From NCBI GenBank assembly GCA_964567845.1, contig CAZMOG010000026.1, positions 1 through 22,241 of the forward strand: DNA of 22,241 nucleotides, read 5' to 3'. The notes under the pieces are model-generated. The model was not told the DNA's origin. It did no database searches and saw only the letters and a list, made by a program, of their open reading frames with translations. Made by a program: the position numbers and the translations under genes. This DNA is from RGIG9079 sp964567845 (GTDB taxonomy: Bacteria; Bacteroidota; Bacteroidia; Bacteroidales; Marinifilaceae). The stretch's first letter is position 1. Each line of letters begins with the position of its first letter. Positions 1-5,973 of this stretch are shown here, in pieces.

Positions 1-1248
1 TGGCCATGGACGATAAACTCCATGCTGCAAATAACCACCACCCTCGTAAACTCCAAGAGCCCAAGGTTTCTTTGGATTAAATGGCTCAGACTTTGGATTT
101 TGTGGATTCAACTCCCATGCACTCTCCTTAACCGGAGTCGGAATAGGTGCATCGCCCAAAAGCTCCTTCCAATCCTTTGACTCAAGATTTGTCAAAGTTG
201 TAATATTTGGCTCCCATGGCTCAACATTCGGGAAATAAATATCACTCATCTCAGCTCCACCAACATACTCGTCGGCAAGACCTACGAACTGGTGTCCGAA
301 CTCGTGGCTATATGTCTTACGTGTTGAAGGTCCTGGAATATCGGCAGCACTGATTCCGTAGAAGTTATAAACTCCACCGCCACCATACTTCTGTGAATTG
401 GTCAAAATATAAACCAAATCGTATGGAGCATTTGAAGCTGCATCAAGAATTGTCTGGTAATCCTCGATCATCTGATAACGCTCTGAATCAAATGTATAGT
501 AGTGCGCCTTCAAAGCTGTGTTACGCCACAAATTCTCACCCGGGATTGAAACACCGCTCTCCTTACTTGGAGCCCATACCGCTCTGATATTGAATTTATC
601 CTTATTCTGTGTATATGGAGCATAGCTGAAGAAATCATCGGCAAAGCCCTTACAAGCAGCAATAAATTTATCCTTCTCATTCTCGGTATAACCCTCGGAC
701 AACAAAACGATATCTACACGCTTTCCTGGGTTTCCTGTGTAGTGAACATCAAAAATCTCCAACTCAGGTTTTGCCTTTCTTACGAAATAGCTGTCAACAT
801 CAATATCATAGCTAAACTTCTTGATCAACTTACCTGTCTTATACTCGCGAGTATAAATCTCAATGGTAACATCGTTCTTAGGATATGGGAATGTTACACC
901 CTCGGGCATAGCCTTTGGAACAATCTTAGCCTCGGGAGTTGCAATCCACTCACTGAATAGAGTGCTATATCCACGAGAATAGATAACCTTGCCTGAAGCC
1001 TTATCGATAATCTTGAAGAACTGATTACCCATATCGCGCTCCTCTACCAAATAATTTTTATTACCTGCCCAATATGGCTCCTCGATTACCTCATCAAAGA
1101 AGTACATCTCGGTATTGGCATCGCCTGCATGATAAAAATCGAAACGCATTGTCTTCTCAAGGAAATAATCCTCGAATTTCACCTGTGCCGATAGCGCTGT
1201 AATTCCAACAAACGCACACGCACCCAAAATCAAAAGAAACTTTTTCAT
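1..1248 (-). CDS. Secreted M64 (IgA-peptidase-like) zinc metallopeptidase, 3' end cut by window edge
   Basis: The ATG is at 1248-1246 and the frame stays open through 416 codons to the window edge, so only the C-terminus is missing. The protein starts with a Sec signal peptide (about residues 1-21, ending LSAQ). A beta-rich N-terminal region (about 22-165) resembles the N-terminal domain that usually precedes the catalytic domain in family M64. The catalytic domain starts near a conserved stretch around 175-190 (VDIVLLSEGYTENE). The zinc site is visible as HEFGH (residues 315-319, window 306-292) followed by GLADEY (323-328), the extended M64 pattern HExxHxxxGLxDE. Family M64 contains the Clostridium ramosum IgA protease, but most Bacteroidales members have no proven substrate, so IgA cleavage is not claimed. 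The product is probably periplasmic or outside the cell. The gene is divergent from the rubredoxin gene. The family assignment is confident; the substrate is unknown. Confidence 0.9.
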   Translation of the reverse strand, partial: MKKFLLILGACAFVGITALSAQVKFEDYFLEKTMRFDFYHAGDANTEMYFFDEVIEEPYWAGNKNYLVEERDMGNQFFKIIDKASGKVIYSRGYSTLFSEWIATPEAKIVPKAMPEGVTFPYPKNDVTIEIYTREYKTGKLIKKFSYDIDVDSYFVRKAKPELEIFDVHYTGNPGKRVDIVLLSEGYTENEKDKFIAACKGFADDFFSYAPYTQNKDKFNIRAVWAPSKESGVSIPGENLWRNTALKAHYYTFDSERYQMIEDYQTILDAASNAPYDLVYILTNSQKYGGGGVYNFYGISAADIPGPSTRKTYSHEFGHQFVGLADEYVGGAEMSDIYFPNVEPWEPNITTLTNLESKDWKELLGDAPIPTPVKESAWELNPQNPKSEPFNPKKPWALGVYEGGGYLQHGVYRPWP

Positions 1249-1311
1249 ATTCGTTAATGTTTATAATTCCAAAACTTGAAAACCACCAAAAACTTTTTTT
1301 CGTAGTTACCA

Positions 1312-1342
1312 TTGCAAAGGTAATAAAACTTGCATAACTTTG
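1312..1342 (+). promoter_or_regulatory. Candidate promoter for the rubredoxin gene
   Basis: TTGC at 1312-1315, a 19-nt spacer and TAACTTTG at 1335-1342 together match the Bacteroidota promoter layout. The -7 box ends 48 nt before the rubredoxin ATG. It overlaps the minus-strand -7 box for the M64 gene, so the two genes may compete for polymerase. Confidence 0.55.
1315..1322 (-). promoter_or_regulatory. Candidate -7 box (TACCTTTG) for the M64 peptidase gene
   Basis: Read on the minus strand this is TACCTTTG, an exact match to the Bacteroidota -7 consensus TAnnTTTG, 66 nt upstream of the M64 start codon. I see no good TTTG -33 element at 19-21 bp, so the call rests on the -7 box and its position. 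It touches the -33 element proposed for the opposite promoter. Confidence 0.45.
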
Positions 1343-1390
1343 CATTAACAAAACAGATAAAATCAAGGTTAAATTTAAAACAAAAAGATT

Positions 1391-1555
1391 ATGAAAAAAT
1401 ATCGTTGTACTGTATGTGATTGGGTATATGACCCACAAGTAGGTGACCCTGATGGCGGTATCGCTCCAGGAACAGCATTTGAAGATATTCCTGAGGATTG
1501 GGTATGCCCTCTTTGCGGAGTTGGAAAAGATGACTTCGAACCGGTTGAAGAGTGA
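1391..1555 (+). CDS. Rubredoxin (54 aa)
   Basis: This short gene encodes 54 residues, the usual length of a single-domain rubredoxin. The four iron ligands are in the classic pattern: CTVC (Cys6, Cys9) and CPLC (Cys39, Cys42). The knuckle neighbours Tyr13-Asp14-Pro15 and the stretch from GDPDGGIAPGTAF to DIPEDWVCP are typical of the family. It is a cytoplasmic one-electron carrier with a single Fe(Cys)4 centre. In anaerobes it commonly supplies electrons to superoxide reductase, rubrerythrin or flavodiiron proteins for oxygen and peroxide detoxification, but no such partner lies in this window. It is monocistronic, with its own promoter candidate upstream and a strong hairpin terminator 29 nt after its stop. 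The family call is near certain; its partner is not visible. Confidence 0.97.
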   Translation: MKKYRCTVCDWVYDPQVGDPDGGIAPGTAFEDIPEDWVCPLCGVGKDDFEPVEE

Positions 1556-1584
1556 TTCAATGAGGAATGAACAATTAGGAATTA

Positions 1585-1631
1585 AAAAATTAAAGAGTTT
1601 CGCGATTGTGATGCGAAACTCTTTAATTTTT
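1585..1631. terminator. Bidirectional intrinsic terminator between rubredoxin and the MG2 lipoprotein gene
   Basis: The 19-nt arms 1585-1603 and 1613-1631 are perfect reverse complements around a 9-nt loop (GATTGTGAT). The core is AAAGAGTTTCGC paired with GCGAAACTCTTT, flanked by A-tracts on the left and T-tracts on the right, so it can terminate transcription on both strands. It sits between the rubredoxin stop (1555) and the convergent stop at 1651. Confidence 0.92.
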
Positions 1632-1645
1632 ACCACTTTCACCAG

Positions 1646-1869
1646 TCATCTTATTTCACCTCATAAACCCCACTCACAGGATTACCCTTATCATCAACTC
1701 CATTCACCACAACTACATAAGAATCAACATCTGCACCGGCAGGGAATCGGAACTCGAAAGACTCATCTTTCTTAACCACCGCATTAGGATTCCAATAACG
1801 GGTTGCACCACCGCTATACGCAAACTCAACATCCTGTCTCTGCGCTCCATTTACTACTCGCTGAATATT
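1646..1869 (-). repeat. 224-nt perfect repeat, copy 1 (3' end of an MG2 gene)
   Basis: These 224 nt are identical, base for base, to 3256-3479 (offset 1610). The copy covers the last 72 codons (residues 383-454), the stop codon and 5 nt beyond it. Identity stops abruptly on both sides: at the codon after the lysine-rich linker and just past the stop. Confidence 0.97.
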
Positions 1870-3015
1870 AAACTTACGTTTCTTCTTTACAACAACATTG
1901 GTCGGAGTATTATCGGAAGAGGCTGTGAAACTTTTATATACCGAAGAAACATTGCGTTCTCCTCTATACCTATTAGTCTCTCCTGCAGAACCTAAAGCAT
2001 CCGCACTACCCATAGGCATTCTAACCGACGATGGAGCTCCGGACATGGGATACTCATAAACATCCAGAACCACCTCTTTATCTGTCCATGCGTATGGATT
2101 TTTACTTGGAGAATCATGCACATCACATATCAAATCAGGTTCATCCTGCTTCAGCATAACATCATGAAATCCAACATCACCCTCCTTACGGGAATAGAAA
2201 CGAGTTGCATTATCCCATTCAACAGGACACTCAATATAACCATTACCATCTGTGTAGGCATAATAAGCCCTATTATCCTCTCCTATAAAAGCAATTTTGG
2301 CATTTGCTTCAATTTTATCTTTTCGATTAACCACATATCCACTCAACACAGTACCTCGCTCCATATAGTAACGAGGAGTTGCATTATTGACAATACCATT
2401 GTTTGCTCTTTGCGCATTTTCCAATACACATGTTTCAATATCCTTGCTACCCTCTAAAATCATTCCCTTTTCAATAACACTAATAGTCAAATTTGCAAAA
2501 TCAAATTCACCTAAATCAGAAGCGGATATTACAACTTGCCTATCACCACTACTATTAGATTTTTCATGTCTGTTATCAACAACTATATCCTTGACAAAGA
2601 AACTTGCCTCTCCTTGATTTTGCATCCAATAGGTAAATACACGTAACTTATATGTACCGTTAGACAGTGTTGGTTTTAATGGAATATAACCAGGAAATTT
2701 TCCAGAAAGAGTATCAAAACCAATCTTAACTCTACTCTTAATGTTACCGTCGGGATCAAGTAACTCCACATAAATCGCACGACTGTAATCTGCCAACTTC
2801 CCCTTTTGTAAATCAAATAGGTAACCACTCAAATATATTGTATCAGCCGGATTATATATATCTCTATCCGTCTGAACATACAAAGACTCATAATATGGCA
2901 ATGCCGTACTCTTTAACAACCCCTCCAAATCACCTGCCTGCTGAGCTTTGACTCCGTTGCTACAAGCTACTATAACCAATAACAACATTAAACTAAGAAA
3001 GTGTTTCATACTCAT
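1651..3015 (-). CDS. MG2-domain (macroglobulin-like) exported protein with a lipoprotein leader, 454 aa; apparent fusion gene
   Basis: The leader ends LLLVIVAC, a lipobox with Cys18 as the predicted lipidated residue. The mature part opens with AQQAGDLEG. Residues about 45-145 look like an MG2 macroglobulin-type beta domain: YVQTDRDIYNPADTIYLSG, then YVELLDPDGN, then GTYKLRVFTYWMQN. Residues about 219-275 resemble a carboxypeptidase-regulatory or macroglobulin segment (LSGYV, YAYTDGNGYIECPVEW, TRFY). After a lysine-rich linker (VVKKKRKF) comes a C-terminal block, residues 383-454, with YWNPN and a final GVDDKGNPVSGVYEV, reminiscent of the closing macroglobulin strand of larger Bacteroidota proteins. 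Those relatives are usually much longer and may carry a TonB-plug-like domain, which is absent here. No enzyme motif is seen. The leader and upstream DNA match the small lipoprotein gene at 4745-5314, while the body matches the protein at 3261-4694. Export is confident; the function is unknown. Confidence 0.82.
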   Translation of the reverse strand: MSMKHFLSLMLLLVIVACSNGVKAQQAGDLEGLLKSTALPYYESLYVQTDRDIYNPADTIYLSGYLFDLQKGKLADYSRAIYVELLDPDGNIKSRVKIGFDTLSGKFPGYIPLKPTLSNGTYKLRVFTYWMQNQGEASFFVKDIVVDNRHEKSNSSGDRQVVISASDLGEFDFANLTISVIEKGMILEGSKDIETCVLENAQRANNGIVNNATPRYYMERGTVLSGYVVNRKDKIEANAKIAFIGEDNRAYYAYTDGNGYIECPVEWDNATRFYSRKEGDVGFHDVMLKQDEPDLICDVHDSPSKNPYAWTDKEVVLDVYEYPMSGAPSSVRMPMGSADALGSAGETNRYRGERNVSSVYKSFTASSDNTPTNVVVKKKRKFNIQRVVNGAQRQDVEFAYSGGATRYWNPNAVVKKDESFEFRFPAGADVDSYVVVVNGVDDKGNPVSGVYEVK

Positions 3016-3036
3016 GAAATTTAAGGTTATTCATAA

Positions 3037-3061
3037 ATGATACTCTCTTATTAGGTATCAT
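3037..3061 (-). promoter_or_regulatory. 5' UTR hairpin, copy 1
   Basis: The arms ATGATACC and AGTATCAT (minus strand) pair over 7 bp around TAATAAGAG. The structure lies just downstream of the predicted -7 box, so it would be at the very 5' end of the transcript. The other copy (5336-5360) has a perfect 8-bp stem. Confidence 0.55.
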
Positions 3062-3065
3062 GGCA

Positions 3066-3097
3066 CTAATATACAATAAAATTTTTCCGAAATCAAA
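3066..3097 (-). promoter_or_regulatory. Candidate promoter of the 454-aa MG2 lipoprotein gene
   Basis: On the minus strand TTTG (3097-3094), a 20-nt spacer and TATATTAG (3073-3066) match the Bacteroidota promoter except that the -7 box reads TTAG where TTTG is expected. The homologous promoter at 5365-5397 has the perfect box, so this copy may be the weaker one. Confidence 0.6.
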
Positions 3098-3101
3098 AAA
3101 T

Positions 3102-3125
3102 AATTGTCCTTTTTTGGGAATAATT
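3102..3125 (-). promoter_or_regulatory. Inverted repeat upstream of the promoter, copy 1 (possible operator)
   Basis: AATTGTCC (3102-3109) and GGAATAATT (3117-3125) form an imperfect inverted repeat just upstream of the -33 element. It is retained in both copies of the block. A regulator-binding site is an inference only. Confidence 0.3.
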
Positions 3126-3211
3126 CTCTCTAATTATCATATAACCCCAATTTTCAACAACGCCTGATAATATTTGACTATTTTTCTATTAATCCTACAT
3201 ACTTTTACAAA

Positions 3212-3249
3212 AAAAACGGCTGAACTTGCACGCAAATTCAACCGTTTTT
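3212..3249 (-). terminator. Intrinsic terminator of the 477-aa MG2 gene
   Basis: On the minus strand a 16-bp stem (AAAAACGGTTGAATTT with AAGTTCAGCCGTTTTT, two G-U pairs) closes a GCGTGC loop and runs into a U-tract. The two wobble pairs form only in minus-strand RNA, which fits its position 12 nt after the stop at 3261. A near-identical copy lies at 5510-5547. Confidence 0.88.
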
Positions 3250-3255
3250 CAACTT

Positions 3256-3479
3256 TCATCTTATTTCACCTCATAAACCCCACTCACAGGATTACCCTTA
3301 TCATCAACTCCATTCACCACAACTACATAAGAATCAACATCTGCACCGGCAGGGAATCGGAACTCGAAAGACTCATCTTTCTTAACCACCGCATTAGGAT
3401 TCCAATAACGGGTTGCACCACCGCTATACGCAAACTCAACATCCTGTCTCTGCGCTCCATTTACTACTCGCTGAATATT
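3256..3479 (-). repeat. 224-nt perfect repeat, copy 2 (3' end of an MG2 gene)
   Basis: Identical to 1646-1869. Here it encodes residues 406-477 of the 477-aa protein, its stop codon and 5 nt beyond. The rest of the two coding sequences has drifted far more, apart from a short conserved stretch at the start of the mature proteins. Confidence 0.97.
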
Positions 3480-4694
3480 GCGTTTTTTCTTTGACTTAAT
3501 ATTCTTTTTTACAACATCATCATCTGCCTCACCATAAGTATTAAGCGAACCTGATTTACCTACGATTCCATTAGCCTGCACAACCGCCGCCGTAGCATCT
3601 CCCTCATTGGTAAGAACTGCAACAAAAGGGCCATGTTGTACTCCCATTCTATTCTCCTCTACATAACGAATCTTTTTATCTGTCCATCCTGTTTTATCAT
3701 CAACTTCCGGTGCAAACAGAGGATATGGAGTATCATTGCATACCATATTCAAAAATTTGGCATCATCAGTCTTCAACACCACATCCAACTCATCAGAATA
3801 GACATATTTACGCTCCAAATTATAGGCACGAACATAGAAACGAGTGCCATATCCCCACTCTATCGGACAAACAACATGAGCATTTGCGTCTGTTTCTGCA
3901 AAATAAAATGTTCCATTGTCTCCATAAATCTTAAGTTTAGTATTTGGCAAACGCCCTCCTTTAAGTGTCTCCACATATCCACTCAACACTGCACTTAGTT
4001 CTATGGAATATTCAGGCTCCTTAATCGAAGAGACCTTGCCTACCAAACCATCAACATCAAATGGTTTATATCCGTTTCTATTGGGCGAGGCCTCACTTAC
4101 AGCACTTGGAACTGCCACAACACTCACCGACACATTTGAACTTTTAATTTCTGAATCTGCCGGAACAGACAACTCAACTGTAACAGAATTAGAACTCCTT
4201 GACAATTCTAATTTTAAATCACTCTTCTCAGTTAATACAACCTCGCTCAAAACAGGATTTCCTCCAATACCAACCTTCTTAGTAAAGAAGTATTCTTTAC
4301 CCAAATTCTGCATAAAATAGGTGTAACCGTTCAAGGTATAAATTCCACTTTTCAACTCCGCATGCAACGGGAAATAGCCATTGAAACTACCATTCGCAGT
4401 ATCAAGTGCAACCTTTTCACGATGAAGAACCGCTCCACTATTATCAACCAGATCAACATAGATAAAGCGACTATTCAACATTTGTCTGTTCAACAATGCA
4501 CTAAACAGATCTCCACGTAGAAACACGGTGTCTCCGGACTGATAATTGTTTCTATCAGTATGAACATACAAATTCTCATAATATGGCAATGCTGTATTCT
4601 TTAGCATCCCCTCCAAATCACCTGCCTGCTGAGCGTATACTCCCATGCTACCAAAGATAGTGCATAGCAACAAACACATAAGTTTTCGTTCCAT
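3261..4694 (-). CDS. MG2-domain (macroglobulin-like) secreted protein, 477 aa
   Basis: The leader is an ordinary Sec signal peptide, with cleavage expected after Ala21 (GVYA/QQAG) and no lipobox. An MG2-like domain follows (about 42-140: YVHTDRNNYQSGDTVFLRG, YVDLVDNSG, GIYTLNGYTYFMQN). The next section, about 150-225, is more variable. Then comes a regulatory or macroglobulin-like segment (about 236-290: LSGYVETLKGGRLP, YFAETDANAHVVCPIEW, TRFYVR). A lysine-rich linker (KSKKKR) precedes the C-terminal block (406-477) shared exactly with the 454-aa paralogue. No catalytic motif is seen. Related large Bacteroidota proteins are surface or periplasmic and mostly of unknown role, so no function is assigned. 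The ATG is 50 nt after the stop of the small lipoprotein gene and I see no promoter in that gap, so the two genes are probably cotranscribed. A strong terminator follows the stop. Confidence 0.82.
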   Translation of the reverse strand: MERKLMCLLLCTIFGSMGVYAQQAGDLEGMLKNTALPYYENLYVHTDRNNYQSGDTVFLRGDLFSALLNRQMLNSRFIYVDLVDNSGAVLHREKVALDTANGSFNGYFPLHAELKSGIYTLNGYTYFMQNLGKEYFFTKKVGIGGNPVLSEVVLTEKSDLKLELSRSSNSVTVELSVPADSEIKSSNVSVSVVAVPSAVSEASPNRNGYKPFDVDGLVGKVSSIKEPEYSIELSAVLSGYVETLKGGRLPNTKLKIYGDNGTFYFAETDANAHVVCPIEWGYGTRFYVRAYNLERKYVYSDELDVVLKTDDAKFLNMVCNDTPYPLFAPEVDDKTGWTDKKIRYVEENRMGVQHGPFVAVLTNEGDATAAVVQANGIVGKSGSLNTYGEADDDVVKKNIKSKKKRNIQRVVNGAQRQDVEFAYSGGATRYWNPNAVVKKDESFEFRFPAGADVDSYVVVVNGVDDKGNPVSGVYEVK

Positions 4695-4744
4695 AATATA
4701 ATCTTAATTATTAAACATTCTTACTACTCCATACAGAAACCAAC

Positions 4745-5314
4745 TTAGTAATTATTTATGTTAAAATTAGCATAATGAGTAATTAATTCATTAGCCTCCT
4801 CTGTACTATTGGCCTCAAAAAAACTTTGCTCTCCTACAAGATATCCACGTAATGTTAAATAAATTTTATTTTGAGGAGCAATCACTGACAGTTGAAAATT
4901 CACAGGTGACACTAGTGTTCCAGCTTCTCTCCACATAAGATACTTAGGAGTATTTCTTTCCATCTTTGTCGTAACTCCAATAATGCTAATTAACGCTCTA
5001 TTTCTAGAAACAAATAACTTTTCCGAATATAAATACGATATAGTATAATGAATGTCTACCGATCCTTGTCCAACAGGACTAATAACTGTGTACTTACCTT
5101 TTATCTCACCCTCTTCAGGTTCTTGATAATAATCAAACCATTCATCTGGAAGATTTTCCCAACCGCTACCATTAACATAAGCCGTCGATAACGTATCTCC
5201 AATAATAACCATCTCCTCTGCAATTTGGGTATTCAACTCTAAATTTTCAATCTCATTGTTACAAGCTACTATAGCCAATAACAACATTAAACTAATAATG
5301 TGTTTCATACTCAT
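4745..5314 (-). CDS. Small exported lipoprotein of unknown function, 189 aa
   Basis: The leader MSMKHIISLMLLLAIVAC ends in a clear lipobox, with Cys18 as the lipidation site. The mature part begins NNEIENLELN. It is acidic near its start (WFDYYQEPEEGEIKG), and its later part alternates polar and hydrophobic residues in a way that suggests beta strands (VDIHYTISYLYSEKLFVS, NKIYLTLRGYLVGEQSFF). I do not recognise a family. The leader differs from that of the 454-aa MG2 gene at only three of 18 residues (FL versus II, and V versus A), and the upstream DNA is duplicated too, but the mature parts are unrelated. It is the first gene of a likely two-gene unit with the 477-aa MG2 protein and has the best promoter in this region. 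It could be a partner of the MG2 protein; that is an inference from position. Confidence 0.8.
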   Translation of the reverse strand: MSMKHIISLMLLLAIVACNNEIENLELNTQIAEEMVIIGDTLSTAYVNGSGWENLPDEWFDYYQEPEEGEIKGKYTVISPVGQGSVDIHYTISYLYSEKLFVSRNRALISIIGVTTKMERNTPKYLMWREAGTLVSPVNFQLSVIAPQNKIYLTLRGYLVGEQSFFEANSTEEANELITHYANFNINNY

Positions 5315-5335
5315 AGAATTTAGGGTTATTCATAA

Positions 5336-5360
5336 ATGATACCCTTTTATTAGGTATCAT
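5336..5360 (-). promoter_or_regulatory. 5' UTR hairpin, copy 2
   Basis: ATGATACC and GGTATCAT (minus strand) form a perfect 8-bp stem around a 9-nt loop. It starts 5 nt after the -7 box, so it should sit at the extreme 5' end of the mRNA, where it could stabilise the transcript or bind a regulator. Confidence 0.6.
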
Positions 5361-5364
5361 GGTC

Positions 5365-5397
5365 CAAATATAAAATAAAATTTCCAAAAATTGCAAA
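5365..5397 (-). promoter_or_regulatory. Promoter of the lipoprotein/MG2 unit
   Basis: On the minus strand TTTG (5397-5394), a 21-nt spacer and a perfect -7 box TATATTTG (5372-5365) match the Bacteroidota sigma-factor consensus. The start codon is 51 nt downstream of the box. Confidence 0.72.
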
Positions 5398-5400
5398 AAT

Positions 5401-5424
5401 AATTGTCCTTTTTTGGGAACAATT
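5401..5424 (-). promoter_or_regulatory. Inverted repeat upstream of the promoter, copy 2 (possible operator)
   Basis: AATTGTCC (5401-5408) and GGAACAATT (5416-5424) are inverted copies with one bulged base. They lie directly upstream of the -33 element and match the site at 3102-3125. A binding site for a regulator is an inference. Confidence 0.35.
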
Positions 5425-5509
5425 CTCTTTAATTATCACAAAACCCCAATTCTCAACAACACATGATAATATTTGACTATTTTTCTATTAATCCTACATA
5501 CTTATCATA

Positions 5510-5547
5510 AAAAACGGCTGAACTTGCACGCAAATTCAACCGTTTTT
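5510..5547 (-). terminator. Intrinsic terminator of the RND/lipase/DUF1232 operon
   Basis: It has the same stem, wobble pairs and loop as the terminator at 3212-3249, followed by a short U-tract on the minus strand. It lies about 80 nt after the last stop (5627). Confidence 0.85.
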
Positions 5548-5626
5548 CAACTTTCATCTAAATAATCTACTAATCTTAACACCCACTTTAAGAAGCCAAC
5601 GGCAGAATCAGTTCAACTATTCACTC

Positions 5627-5962
5627 CTAACTACCCATCTCCGCTCTTTTCCGAGCTTTCTGTTTTATTTCCGGAGTCACAGCTGCCTTTATTGCCTTAT
5701 ACGCCATAATCAAAACTGCCAAGTCATCAGTAAAACCTAAGCCTACAACAAAATCGGGAATAATGTCTGAAGGAAGAATAAAGTAACCCAATGCCCCGCA
5801 AATAATACCTTTATACTTTATCGAAACAGACCTACTTGTCACAGTATAAAACAGCAAATAGGCATAATACCGAAGTTTCGCCCCAGCTTTTTGCGCAACT
5901 CCGGTAACCTTCGCAAGAAATCCCTCCTTACTATAATACTTTCTGTACCTCTCCAAATCCAT
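5627..5962 (-). CDS. DUF1232 (YkvA-type) small membrane protein, 111 aa
   Basis: The signature of the YkvA/DUF1232 family is clear at about residues 57-90: GALGYFILPSDIIPDFV followed by GLGFTDDLAVLIMAYKAIK. The SDIIPDF and DDLAV elements are the conserved core. The region around 33-75 is hydrophobic enough for membrane association, and the C-terminus is basic (KQKARKRAEMGS). The biochemical role of the family is not established. It begins 11 nt after the lipase-like gene and is the last gene of the operon, so it is probably transcribed with the efflux genes. Family assignment is strong; function unknown. Confidence 0.9.
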   Translation of the reverse strand: MDLERYRKYYSKEGFLAKVTGVAQKAGAKLRYYAYLLFYTVTSRSVSIKYKGIICGALGYFILPSDIIPDFVVGLGFTDDLAVLIMAYKAIKAAVTPEIKQKARKRAEMGS

Positions 5963-5973
5963 AAAACTCTCCT

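Larger units (their letters stand above)
2961..3261 (-). repeat. Duplicated upstream block, copy 1 (leader codons, 5' UTR, promoter, preceding terminator)
   Basis: This roughly 300-nt block aligns along its length with 5260-5559, at about 85-90% identity by eye. It holds the first 18 codons of the 454-aa gene, the 5' hairpin, the promoter, an upstream inverted repeat, and the terminator of the gene before it. It accounts for the intergenic space 3016-3260. Confidence 0.93.
5260..5559 (-). repeat. Duplicated upstream block, copy 2
   Basis: Homologous to 2961-3261. It contains the first 18 codons of the 189-aa lipoprotein gene, the 5' hairpin, a promoter, an upstream inverted repeat and the terminator that closes the RND operon. 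The similarity ends at CTTTCATCT, the same point where the other copy runs into the 224-nt repeat. Confidence 0.93.
5315..5626. other. 312-nt intergenic region
   Basis: From right to left, on the minus strand, it holds about 75 nt after the DUF1232 stop with no feature I can see. Then come the operon terminator (5510-5547), about 85 nt of AT-rich DNA, an inverted repeat (5401-5424), the promoter (5365-5397) and the 5' hairpin (5336-5360). No plausible coding frame is seen. Confidence 0.8.

Noticed and set aside
1157..1642. 161-codon minus-strand open frame across the rubredoxin gene and the start of the M64 gene
   Set aside because: It is antisense to rubredoxin, whose four cysteines are all in register, and runs through both promoters and one arm of the terminator. 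It has no recognisable domain.
1651..5314. Anti-phage defence or toxin/antitoxin interpretation of the lipoprotein/MG2 array
   Set aside because: All three products carry export leaders and none shows a nuclease, toxin or sensor motif, so there is no sequence support for such a role.
1646..5559. Insertion sequence or transposon as the cause of the repeats
   Set aside because: The repeats are direct, coding or regulatory, and carry no transposase, terminal inverted repeats or target-site duplications that I can see. Tandem duplication with gene conversion explains them better.
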